In this document: piece after piece, positions 13,931-19,084 of the stretch | Layout of the letters: the number at the start of each line of letters is the position of its first letter | How positions within the stretch are numbered: the stretch's first letter is position 1 | DNA from: JAQXGO01 sp045592445 | GTDB lineage: Bacteria > Bacillota > Clostridia > UMGS1883 > UMGS1540 | Assembly (NCBI GenBank): GCA_045592445.1 | Contig: JAZNUV010000043.1 | Location: 1-19,084 of the forward strand | DNA length: 19,084 nucleotides | Reading direction: 5' to 3' | Program-made: the position numbers and the translations under genes | Notes under the pieces: model-generated | Told to the model about the DNA's origin: nothing | Databases searched by the model: none | The model's input: only the letters and a program-made list of their open reading frames with translations

Positions 13931-14131
13931 ATGAAAATCACGTTAAATCCGGATACAGAGGTCACGAAGGCGGTGCAGGAGGGGCTGAAGAAAACGGGCG
14001 GCTACTGTCCGTGCGTCCTTGTGCAGAACGAGGACACGAAATGTATGTGCAAAGCATTTCGCGAGCAGATAAAAGACCCGAATTTTGAGGGATTTTGCCA
14101 TTGTATGTTGTATTATAAGGCAAAGGAATAA
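13931..14131 (+). CDS. Small ferredoxin-thioredoxin-reductase catalytic-chain-like protein (66 aa)
   Basis: Three paired-cysteine motifs are in the order known from the FTR catalytic subunit: C-P-C (26-28), C-M-C (38-40) and C-H-C (56-58). In true FTR four of these cysteines hold a 4Fe-4S cluster and two form the redox disulfide next to it. The protein is shorter than plant-type FTR beta chains (about 110 residues), and the first spacer is shorter (9 rather than about 16 residues). It is probably a minimal iron-sulfur disulfide reductase; partners are unknown. AAGGGAG before the ATG lies in the end of the upstream gene, so the two are translationally close. A weak hairpin with T run (about 14137-14157) may end the operon. 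Confidence 0.82.
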   Translation: MKITLNPDTEVTKAVQEGLKKTGGYCPCVLVQNEDTKCMCKAFREQIKDPNFEGFCHCMLYYKAKE

Positions 14132-14178
14132 TAAAATTACGTATAAAAACGTTTTTTTAAAATCCATGTAAGAAACAC

Positions 14179-14207
14179 TTGCAGTTTCAGGCACAGTATG
14201 ATACAAT
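14179..14207 (+). promoter_or_regulatory. Promoter of the asp23-mscL-nnr operon
   Basis: TTGCAG (14179-14184), 17-base spacer, TACAAT (14202-14207). A start near 14214 leaves room for the RBS AAAGGAAG before the ATG at 14235 and argues against the in-frame TTG at 14217. Confidence 0.65.
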
Positions 14208-14234
14208 AAAATAAAATTGGAAAGGAAGTGCAAT

Positions 14235-14627
14235 ATGGAAGAAAATAAAAACACGGAGCAGGAAAATACAGTTAAAATTGCAGACGATGTTGTACAAATG
14301 ATTGCCGGTGTTGCCGCGGGAGAGGTTGACGGCGTATATGCGATGGGGAATTCGATTGCAAGCGGAATTGCAGAGCTTTTGGGTGCTAAGAAAAATGTGT
14401 CACGCGGGGTAAAAGCAGACATTCGCGGCAACGAGGTTTTGATTGATGTACATGTGATTGTGTGTTACGGCGCGCGTATTCCTGACGTTGCCTGGAACAT
14501 TCAGGAACGCGTGAAGGATGCAGTCGAAACGATGACGGGGCTTACTGTTTTAAAAGTCAATATTCATATTGACGGCATAAATGTTGAAAAAGAAACGGAG
14601 CCGACAGAGGAAACCACAGAAGAATAG
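14235..14627 (+). CDS. Asp23/Gls24 family envelope stress response protein (130 aa)
   Basis: The core matches the Asp23 (DUF322) family: V-K-I-A-D-D-V-V-Q-M-I-A-G-V-A near the start, then E-V-D-G-V-Y, K-A-D-I-R-G-N-E-V-L-I-D-V-H-V, and I-P-D-V-A-W-N-I-Q-E-R-V-K. It ends V-K-V-N-I-H-I-D-G-I followed by a Glu/Thr-rich tail. Members are small cytoplasmic proteins linked to cell-envelope stress and alkaline shock in Firmicutes. No membrane segment is present. It is followed within 13 bases by mscL, so envelope stress response and osmotic release are co-expressed. Start chosen at ATG 14235 because of AAAGGAAG and the promoter position. Confidence 0.9.
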   Translation: MEENKNTEQENTVKIADDVVQMIAGVAAGEVDGVYAMGNSIASGIAELLGAKKNVSRGVKADIRGNEVLIDVHVIVCYGARIPDVAWNIQERVKDAVETMTGLTVLKVNIHIDGINVEKETEPTEETTEE

Positions 14628-14640
14628 AGAGGGAGAACAA

Positions 14641-15054
14641 ATGAAAAAGTTTTTACGTGAATTTAAGGAATTTGCAATGCGTGGCAACGTCATGGATTTG
14701 GCAGTTGGTGTTATTGTCGGTGCAGCGTTTAAGGCGATTGTTGATTCCTTGGTTAAGGATATTATTTCGCCGATTATCGGGCTTTTTGCAAAGAAGGATT
14801 TCAGCGGTCTTGTTTTGCGTGTTGCGGGCGTGGAAATCGGCTACGGTGCGTTCATTACCGCGGTCATCAATTTTGCAATTATGTCATTCGTAATTTTCTT
14901 GTTTGTGAAATTTATGAACCGCTTGGCGGCCATCGGACAGAAAAAAGAAGAAATAAAAGAGGAAGTAACCATGAAGAAATGCCCGCATTGTTGCATGGAA
15001 ATTGCAAAACAGGCAACGAGATGCCCGCATTGCACTTCTGAGGTAGAAGCATGA
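14641..15054 (+). CDS. mscL: Large-conductance mechanosensitive channel MscL with C-terminal zinc ribbon (137 aa)
   Basis: This is a membrane channel that opens on membrane tension during hypo-osmotic shock. The typical N-terminal amphipathic start (MKKFLREFKEFAMRGNVMDLAVG) leads into TM1 with the pore-lining G-V-I-V-G-A-A-F and V-K-D-I-I-S-P-I-I-G. A periplasmic loop and TM2 (about 66-90) follow. After the cytoplasmic helix comes an added C-P-H-C ... C-P-H-C zinc-ribbon (about 119-137), which classical E. coli MscL lacks. The start at 14641 has GAGGGAG. It overlaps nnr by four bases (ATGA), indicating translational coupling. The role of the ribbon is unknown; a redox or assembly function is speculation. 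Confidence 0.92.
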   Translation: MKKFLREFKEFAMRGNVMDLAVGVIVGAAFKAIVDSLVKDIISPIIGLFAKKDFSGLVLRVAGVEIGYGAFITAVINFAIMSFVIFLFVKFMNRLAAIGQKKEEIKEEVTMKKCPHCCMEIAKQATRCPHCTSEVEA

Positions 15055-16538
15055 AAACAATTGTCTCCTGCGCCGAAATGCGTGCAGCAGAACGTGCGGC
15101 TATGGATATAGGTCTTTGCGGCCGCCTTTTGATGGAAAATGCGGCGACTGCTGCGGCAAATAGGATAATGGCTTTGGCACCAGATGGCGTTTTGGTGCTT
15201 TTAGGCAAGGGGAATAATGCGGGTGACGGCGCAGCCGTTGCCCGCCGTTTATATACGGCAGGAATTCCTGTAGAAATGATTACGGTATTAGATCCGTCTG
15301 CCCTTTCGCCTGATGCGGCTGCAAATCTGACAATTGCAGAAAAAATGGGCATCCCTGTGACACGGTGGTGTTCTTTTGATAAGCAAGCGGGGAGCCGTCT
15401 TTTGGTGGATGCTTTGCTTGGTACGGGGCTTCGCGGCACGATAGAAGGCGAATTGAAAGATGCAATCCTTTGGATGAACGCGTGCCAAAACGTGAAAGTA
15501 GCACTCGATATACCCAGTGGGATCGACGGAGACAGTGGCGCGGTGCACGGGTGTGCGGTGCGTGCTGATTACACGATTTCCTTTGGGTTCCCGAAATTGG
15601 GACTTTATTCGCCGCTTTCGGCAGATTATGTCGGGGAAATCAATACGGATAACATTTCTCTTTTGCCGCCTTTGGATTGCAAACGATTTTTGTTGGAAAA
15701 AGAGGATATCATTCTGCCACGTCTTTCGCGTGCTGCGCATAAAGGCATGGCGGGGCGTGTTGCAGTTTTGGGCGGCAGTGTGGGCATGTGCGGTGCAGTG
15801 TATATGGCTTCGACGGCGGCAGAACGCTGCGGCGCAGGTCTTGTGACAGCGGTCGTACCCCCACCGCTCGTGCCTGCCTTGATGACGCGCTTTACAGGTG
15901 CAATGGTGTCGGAAACGTTGTCGAAAGCGGATGTCATCGTGGTCGGCAACGGCATGGGACGGGATGAAAAAGGGGCAAAAACGCTGCAAACAGCATTGGC
16001 GGCAGATGTAAAGACGCTTATTATTGACGCAGATGGTCTGTATCATCTTACGAAAGAGGACATAAAAAAGACATGTGCAAACGTGATTTTGACGCCTCAT
16101 ATGGGTGAAATGGCGCGCCTTACGGGCAGAGATGTTTTGGACATAACGGAAAACCGTGTAGTTGCTGCTGAAACACTTGCGGCAGAGTGGGGCGTGACGG
16201 TTGTTTTAAAGGGTGCATACACCGTTGTCGCAAAGAAAGACGGAAAGACATATATTAATATGACGGGCAATCCGGGGATGGCAAAAGGCGGCAGTGGCGA
16301 TATTCTTGCCGGTATGATAGGCGGCCTTGCGTCATCAGGTGTGGAAGATGCGGCGACTTTTGGTGTTTTCTTACACGGGCTTGCGGGCGATTTGGCTGCA
16401 AACGAGGTGGGCGAACGCGCAATGTGTGCAGAAACCCTGTTAAATTTTATTCCGACTGCAATAAAATGTATGGAAGGCGAAAAAGATGTAAATAATAAAG
16501 GTGTAACCAAGCCACGGGATGGCAGAAAATACATTTGA
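15051..16538 (+). CDS. nnr: Bifunctional NAD(P)H-hydrate repair enzyme (epimerase and dehydratase, 495 aa)
   Basis: It repairs hydrated NADH/NADPH. The N-terminal YjeF_N epimerase domain (about 1-210) interconverts the two epimers. The C-terminal carbohydrate-kinase-like domain (about 220-480) dehydrates the S form using ADP or ATP. The N domain shows G-K-G-N-N-A-G-D-G (usual GxGNNGGDG, Ala for one Gly), D-A-L-L-G-T-G-L-R-G and D-I-P-S-G-I-D-G. The C domain shows H-K-G-M-A-G-R-V-A-V-L-G-G-S, D-A-D-G-L, L-T-P-H-M-G-E-M and the nucleotide site G-N-P-G-M-A-K-G-G-S-G-D-I-L-A-G. The start overlaps the mscL stop (ATGA). The stop codon lies inside the -35 box of the next operon. Confidence 0.94.
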   Translation: MKTIVSCAEMRAAERAAMDIGLCGRLLMENAATAAANRIMALAPDGVLVLLGKGNNAGDGAAVARRLYTAGIPVEMITVLDPSALSPDAAANLTIAEKMGIPVTRWCSFDKQAGSRLLVDALLGTGLRGTIEGELKDAILWMNACQNVKVALDIPSGIDGDSGAVHGCAVRADYTISFGFPKLGLYSPLSADYVGEINTDNISLLPPLDCKRFLLEKEDIILPRLSRAAHKGMAGRVAVLGGSVGMCGAVYMASTAAERCGAGLVTAVVPPPLVPALMTRFTGAMVSETLSKADVIVVGNGMGRDEKGAKTLQTALAADVKTLIIDADGLYHLTKEDIKKTCANVILTPHMGEMARLTGRDVLDITENRVVAAETLAAEWGVTVVLKGAYTVVAKKDGKTYINMTGNPGMAKGGSGDILAGMIGGLASSGVEDAATFGVFLHGLAGDLAANEVGERAMCAETLLNFIPTAIKCMEGEKDVNNKGVTKPRDGRKYI

Positions 16539-16563
16539 CTTTTTCCGCCGAGCAAGCTATAAT
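16535..16563 (+). promoter_or_regulatory. Promoter of the mazE-mazF-xre operon
   Basis: TTGACT (16535-16540), 17-base spacer, perfect TATAAT (16558-16563). The -35 box contains the nnr stop codon, so read-through from nnr also reaches the toxin-antitoxin genes. Confidence 0.8.
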
Positions 16564-16600
16564 GAGTATATACATGCAATGGATTGGAGGCTTGGGTTAC

Positions 16601-16867
16601 ATGGCAGAGAAGAAAAAAATACTGATTAGCCTTGATAAAGTGTTTCTCAAAGAGCTTGACGCATATTTAGAAACTGCGGCGTTGACAAGAAGTGACTTTA
16701 TCCGCCGCGCTCTTCATTTTTATTTGCAGGAAATGCGGCGGGAGAAAGTACGCCTTGCAATGGAGAAGGGATATCGGGAAATGGGAGAGATTAACCTCGG
16801 CATTGCCTGTTCTTGTTTTCATGCAGATTGTGAAACTGTTATCGGGTATGAGGAGAATCTAAGGTGA
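16601..16867 (+). CDS. mazE: MazE/EndoAI-type ribbon-helix-helix antitoxin (88 aa)
   Basis: The N-terminus has the ribbon-helix-helix pattern: a beta strand K-K-K-I-L-I-S-L-D, then helices around F-L-K-E-L-D-A-Y-L and S-D-F-I-R-R-A-L-H-F-Y-L. The C-terminal half would bind and inhibit MazF. The real start is ATG 16601 (GGAGG upstream); the longer in-frame start at 16535 lies in the promoter. The stop overlaps the GTG start of mazF by four bases. Dimers of this type usually repress their own promoter. Identification as the antitoxin rests on the RHH fold and on its position before mazF. Confidence 0.87.
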   Translation: MAEKKKILISLDKVFLKELDAYLETAALTRSDFIRRALHFYLQEMRREKVRLAMEKGYREMGEINLGIACSCFHADCETVIGYEENLR

Positions 16868-17214
16868 TTGTAAAAAGAGGCGATATTTTTTACGCTGATT
16901 TAAGCCCCGTCATCGGGTCGGAACAAGGGGGTGTACGCCCTGTTTTAATTGTGCAGAATGATATAGGCAACCGCTTTAGTCCCACCGTCATAGCGGCGGC
17001 AATTACGAGCCAAATCAATAAGGCAAAATTGCCGACACATATTGAAATTGACGCGCAGGACTATGGGCTTTCCAAGGATTCGGTTGTGCTTTTAGAACAG
17101 ATACGTACCATTGACAAAAAACGACTGAAAGAGAAAATTGGGCATCTTGACAGTAGTATGATGCGGCGTGTAGATGACGCACTCGAGATAAGTCTTGGTT
17201 TGTCCGGCTTTTAG
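16864..17214 (+). CDS. mazF: MazF/EndoA-type mRNA interferase toxin (116 aa)
   Basis: It closely resembles the B. subtilis EndoA/NdoA toxin. It opens V-K-R-G-D-I-F-Y-A-D-L-S-P-V-I-G-S-E-Q-G-G, then V-R-P-V-L-I-V-Q-N-D, A-A-I-T-S-Q-I-N-K-A-K-L-P-T-H, and D-S-V-V-L-L-E-Q-I-R-T-I-D-K. The conserved Arg in G-V-R-P and the Thr-Ser in I-T-S-Q are the usual catalytic area. Such toxins cut mRNA at specific sequences (UACAU in the B. subtilis enzyme; the specificity here is inferred). The GTG start overlaps the antitoxin stop (GTGA) with GAGGAG upstream. Length is normal, and no inactivating change is seen. Confidence 0.93.
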   Translation: MIVKRGDIFYADLSPVIGSEQGGVRPVLIVQNDIGNRFSPTVIAAAITSQINKAKLPTHIEIDAQDYGLSKDSVVLLEQIRTIDKKRLKEKIGHLDSSMMRRVDDALEISLGLSGF

Positions 17215-17230
17215 CGAAGGGGAGAGTGAC

Positions 17231-17440
17231 ATGACGATTTTTGGAAAAACACTGCAGTTTCTGCGCGATAAGGATGGTGTGACGGCAGAAAAACTTGCCG
17301 AGGCAATCGGTATACAGGTTTCAATGATTGAAAATTTAGAAAACGGTTACATAGAACCGGATACGGAAACGGCATCTTTGATTGCTAAGTATTTTGGTGT
17401 AACCGTTGGGTATATGCGCGGCAGCGCAGGTACGATGTAA
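17231..17440 (+). CDS. Small XRE-family helix-turn-helix protein (69 aa)
   Basis: Almost the whole protein is one HTH_3 domain: F-G-K-T-L-Q-F-L-R-D, then the helix-turn-helix T-A-E-K-L-A-E-A-I-G-I-Q-V-S-M-I-E-N-L-E-N-G and a last helix ending L-I-A-K-Y-F-G-V-T-V. The start at 17231 has AAGGGGAG; the earlier in-frame GTG at 17195 lies inside mazF. It follows mazF by 16 bases and is followed by a terminator, so it is the third gene of the operon. It may be an extra regulator of the toxin-antitoxin promoter or of the SIS/YjbQ operon next door; the target is unknown. Confidence 0.85.
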   Translation: MTIFGKTLQFLRDKDGVTAEKLAEAIGIQVSMIENLENGYIEPDTETASLIAKYFGVTVGYMRGSAGTM

Positions 17441-17448
17441 TGAAAAAG

Positions 17449-17486
17449 AAAAGGAGTCCGTATGTGTAATGTACGGCTCTTTTTTA
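17449..17486 (+). terminator. Terminator of the mazE-mazF-xre operon
   Basis: GAG-CCGTA pairs with TACGG-CTC with one bulged T, loop TGTGTAATG-type, followed by six T residues. Confidence 0.75.
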
Positions 17487-17521
17487 TATTGCCAAAAAAT
17501 GTTGTTTTTTTCATTTGCGTA

Positions 17522-17550
17522 TTGACAAAATGCGCATTTTAGCGTATAAT
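17522..17550 (+). promoter_or_regulatory. Consensus promoter of the SIS/yjbQ operon with palindrome in the spacer
   Basis: Perfect TTGACA (17522-17527) and TATAAT (17545-17550), exactly 17 bases apart. A perfect 14-base palindrome AAAATGCGCATTTT (17527-17540) fills most of the spacer. A protein bound there would exclude RNA polymerase, so it is a candidate operator of an otherwise very strong promoter. Confidence 0.85.
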
Positions 17551-17556
17551 AAAAAG

Positions 17557-17681
17557 CGAAATAAAAAGAAAACTGTTTCGAAATAAAACGAAAGCAATCA
17601 AAAGTGAAACAGGTATAAAATGCGGGTGGCGAAAACCGAGGTCAGACCTCCCGATATGTGTTTCATAAAAGGAGCAAAACC
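17557..17681 (+). promoter_or_regulatory. Structured leader with two mutually exclusive pairings before the SIS gene
   Basis: The segment TGAAACAG (17605-17612) can pair in two ways. CTGTTTC (17573-17579) pairs with GAAACAG (17606-17612). Alternatively TGAAACA (17605-17611) pairs with TGTTTCA (17659-17665), which ends two bases before the AAAAGGAG ribosome binding site. Between them sits a folded block: CGG/CCG (17623-17625 with 17651-17653) enclosing the hairpin GAGGT-CAG-ACCTC (17638-17650). This is the architecture of a translational riboswitch or similar switch. It does not match any consensus I know. Confidence 0.6.
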
Positions 17682-18284
17682 ATGAAAAAAGAAGCGCTAA
17701 AAATGGCGAAACAAGCCTACCAAACAGAAAGTGAATGCATTACCGAAATGCTGGAATACTTTGACGAGGAAGCGTTTTCAAAAGCGGTCGAGCTTTTGAA
17801 GAATGCACCCCGTATCGGAACTTCCGGCTGCGGACATTCGGGCATTATCTGTCAGCATATGGCACATCTTCTTTGCTGTATTGAACGCCCCACGCGTTTT
17901 ATTTCACCCGCAGAAGCGGTGCATGGTGCAACAGGCTATCTGCAGGCGGGTGATGTTTGTATATTCGCATCCCGCGGCGGCAAAACCAAGGAACTTTTGC
18001 CGATTGCAGATATCTGCAAGGCAAAAGGCGTACATATCATTACTGTAACCGAGAATATGGAATCGCCGCTTGCAGAAGTTGCGGACGTGGTGCTAAAGCA
18101 GCATGTGAACCGTGAAACTGACAAGTATAACGCACAGGGTACAACCTCAACGACTGCACTCTGTGTGATTTTCCACGCATTGCAGACGGCTCTCATTGAG
18201 GAGACGGACTACCAAAACGAGCAGTTTGCGCTCATTCACCCAGGTGGCGCGGTGGGAGAGCGACTGAATAAAAAAGAACTTTAA
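17682..18284 (+). CDS. SIS-domain phosphosugar isomerase-like protein (200 aa)
   Basis: This is a single SIS (sugar isomerase) domain of the KpsF/GutQ-like type without the CBS pair that D-arabinose-5-phosphate isomerases carry. Motifs: I-G-T-S-G-C-G-H-S-G (phosphate loop, about 46-55), the later S-R-G-G-K-T-K-E (GxSGxTxE-type loop), I-T-V-T-E-N-M-E-S-P-L and a final H-P-G-G-A-V-G-E. Such proteins bind or isomerise phosphosugars in the cytoplasm. The start ATG 17682 has AAAGGAG; an in-frame upstream ATG at 17658 overlaps the leader stem and lacks a good RBS. It shares an operon with a YjbQ protein (12-base gap). Substrate unknown. Confidence 0.87.
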   Translation: MKKEALKMAKQAYQTESECITEMLEYFDEEAFSKAVELLKNAPRIGTSGCGHSGIICQHMAHLLCCIERPTRFISPAEAVHGATGYLQAGDVCIFASRGGKTKELLPIADICKAKGVHIITVTENMESPLAEVADVVLKQHVNRETDKYNAQGTTSTTALCVIFHALQTALIEETDYQNEQFALIHPGGAVGERLNKKEL

Positions 18285-18296
18285 GGAGGAATTATC

Positions 18297-18917
18297 ATGG
18301 AATTTAAAGTATTTCAAAAGGAACTGGAATTGCAGTCAAGAGGCTGGATCCCCACATTTCACGATGTATCAAAAGAGGTTATTGAGATTGTAAAGGCATC
18401 CGGCATTCAAAACGGTACTGTCTGCATCGCATCTCACCACACAACATGTTCTGTTATGATTCAGGAATGCTCGCATGACATTGATTCTTTTGATCTCGAA
18501 TATTTGCAGCATGACCTTTTGGACATCATGCGCAAAATGATTCCCGACTTTGCGGAAGAACATCAGTACCGTCACCCCGGCCCGATTCACGCACAATTCG
18601 GCAGATACGTTAACGAACCCGGTGACTTCACAAGCATGAACACAGACGGACATCTCCGCAGTGTATTCTTTGGCAGAAGCGAAACCATGACCATTAAAGA
18701 CGGCGTTTTAGATGGCGGTGAGTTTGCTCACATCTACTTCATCGACTGGGACCATGTACGCGCACGCCGCAGACAGCTCAACGTTACCGTTATGGGTACG
18801 ACCGATGCAATTGAGGACAGAAAGTGGAATGGCGGCGAGGTTATCAATACACTTCGCAAGTACACCGATGAAGAAAAAGCATACGACGTACACTATGACC
18901 TGCAACTGAAAAGATAA
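18297..18917 (+). CDS. YjbQ (UPF0047) family protein, long form (206 aa)
   Basis: The core matches the YjbQ family: S-H-H-T-T-C-S-V-M-I-Q-E (usual HTTxxLxIqE), N-T-D-G-H-L-R-S-V-F-F-G-R-S and the ending pattern A-R-R-R-Q-L-N-V-T-V-M-G. E. coli YjbQ is about 138 residues and has weak thiamin-phosphate synthase activity; the physiological role is unclear. This form is about 65 residues longer. The extra length comes mainly from an insert around D-I-M-R-K-M-I-P...Q-Y-R-H-P-G-P-I-H-A-Q-F-G and a C-terminal extension (K-W-N-G-G-E-V-I-N-T-L). AAGGAGG precedes the ATG. Linkage to a SIS protein points to sugar-phosphate metabolism rather than thiamin; that is an inference. Confidence 0.85.
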   Translation: MEFKVFQKELELQSRGWIPTFHDVSKEVIEIVKASGIQNGTVCIASHHTTCSVMIQECSHDIDSFDLEYLQHDLLDIMRKMIPDFAEEHQYRHPGPIHAQFGRYVNEPGDFTSMNTDGHLRSVFFGRSETMTIKDGVLDGGEFAHIYFIDWDHVRARRRQLNVTVMGTTDAIEDRKWNGGEVINTLRKYTDEEKAYDVHYDLQLKR

Positions 18918-18984
18918 GTGAATTCTATAAAAAGTCCCCGTCTAATGAACAGGTCCAGTAAAAATGGACAATAGAAAAAAACGC

Positions 18985-19021
18985 CCTCCTATGGTAGAAT
19001 AAAAGAAACTACCATAGGAGG
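18985..19021 (+). promoter_or_regulatory. Perfect hairpin that buries the transposase ribosome binding site
   Basis: CCTCCTATGGTAG (18985-18997) pairs perfectly over 13 bases with CTACCATAGGAGG (19009-19021), loop of 11 A-rich bases. The AGGAGG Shine-Dalgarno (19016-19021) is in the 3' arm. In transcripts reading in from outside, the site would be hidden, which limits transposase synthesis; a similar arrangement is known in other insertion sequences. Confidence 0.75.
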
Positions 19022-19029
19022 ATTTTTTT

Positions 19030-19084
19030 ATGCCCAGAGAATACCGACATATAAAGGAATACAGAAAAGAACTGCACAAATTAA
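19030..19084 (+). CDS. Transposase OrfA-like N-terminus (partial, IS3-type)
   Basis: Only the first 18 codons are in the window: M-P-R-E-Y-R-H-I-K-E-Y-R-K-E-L-H-K-L. This start (MPREYRHIKEY) is typical of the small helix-turn-helix OrfA proteins of IS3-type elements in Clostridia. The ATG follows AGGAGG by eight bases. The rest, including the OrfB integrase expected downstream, lies outside. The family call rests on the few visible residues. Confidence 0.6.
   Translation, partial: MPREYRHIKEYRKELHKL

Larger units (their letters stand above)
18944..19084 (+). mobile_element. Left end of an insertion sequence (probably IS3 family), cut by the window edge
   Basis: After the yjbQ stop a non-coding stretch contains TGAACAGGTCCAGTAAAAAT and GGAC, similar to terminal repeats that begin TGAAC or contain CCAGTAAAAATGGAC. 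A strong hairpin (18985-19021) and the start of an OrfA-like gene follow. The exact left boundary cannot be fixed without the right end; it lies between 18918 and 18985. Confidence 0.55.

Noticed and set aside
15288..16100. Minus-strand open frame of 270 codons
   Set aside because: Antisense to nnr, whose motifs are unambiguous.
17621..17653. T-box antiterminator-like GGGTGGC...ACC in the SIS leader
   Set aside because: The conserved TGGNACCGCG block and a specifier stem are absent, and there is no following terminator, so a T-box is not supported.

Overview
The window looks like chromosomal DNA of a low-to-moderate GC, Gram-positive anaerobe of the class Clostridia. Consensus sigma-A promoters with 17-bp spacers, strong AGGAGG ribosome binding sites, an SLH-anchored exoenzyme, a B. 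subtilis-type MazEF pair, an MscL with a C-terminal zinc ribbon and a C_GCAxxG_C_C protein all fit a gut-type (Oscillospirales- or Monoglobus-like) genome. The exact genus is an inference and cannot be fixed from sequence alone.

Layout. Positions 1-410 carry minus-strand tRNA genes: tRNA-Ala(GGC), then three tandem tRNA-Trp(CCA)-like copies, of which only the last (2-75) is complete. Positions 500-1040 carry a plus-strand cluster: Val, Asp, Phe, Gly and Cys tRNAs. Positions 1041-1966 are AT-rich and hold inverted repeats, a lone 77-residue ORF behind a promoter overlaid with palindromes, and the promoters and leader of the next operon.

The core (1967-11482) is a four-gene run of large secreted proteins. 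Two multi-module carbohydrate-binding proteins without a catalytic domain (1967-3760 and 6082-8841) alternate with two paralogous TIM-barrel glycoside-hydrolase-like proteins (3839-5905 and 8858-11482). The order is A-B-A'-B', which suggests a duplicated two-gene module. Only the last protein has three SLH repeats for cell-wall attachment. Together they look like an extracellular system that binds and processes a complex glycan. The enzymes keep a (G/T)-M-D-E motif but lack an obvious classical second catalytic glutamate, so their family and substrate are open.

The rest is housekeeping and small operons. A convergent birA (11609-12391, minus) faces the exoenzyme operon. It is followed by initiator tRNA-Met and two tRNA-Ser genes, with a duplicated tRNA-Ser 3' end bounding a highly structured 130-bp insert. 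Next come a redox pair (C_GCAxxG_C_C protein plus a small ferredoxin-thioredoxin-reductase-like protein), an asp23-mscL-nnr operon, a mazE-mazF-xre operon, and a SIS-domain/YjbQ operon. The last has a structured leader with two mutually exclusive pairings. The window ends inside the first gene of an insertion sequence whose Shine-Dalgarno is buried in a perfect hairpin.

The most promising undescribed items are the A-B-A'-B' secreted glycan module with its atypical TIM-barrel enzymes, the switch-like leader of the SIS/YjbQ operon, and the degenerate tRNA-derived structures at both tRNA loci.
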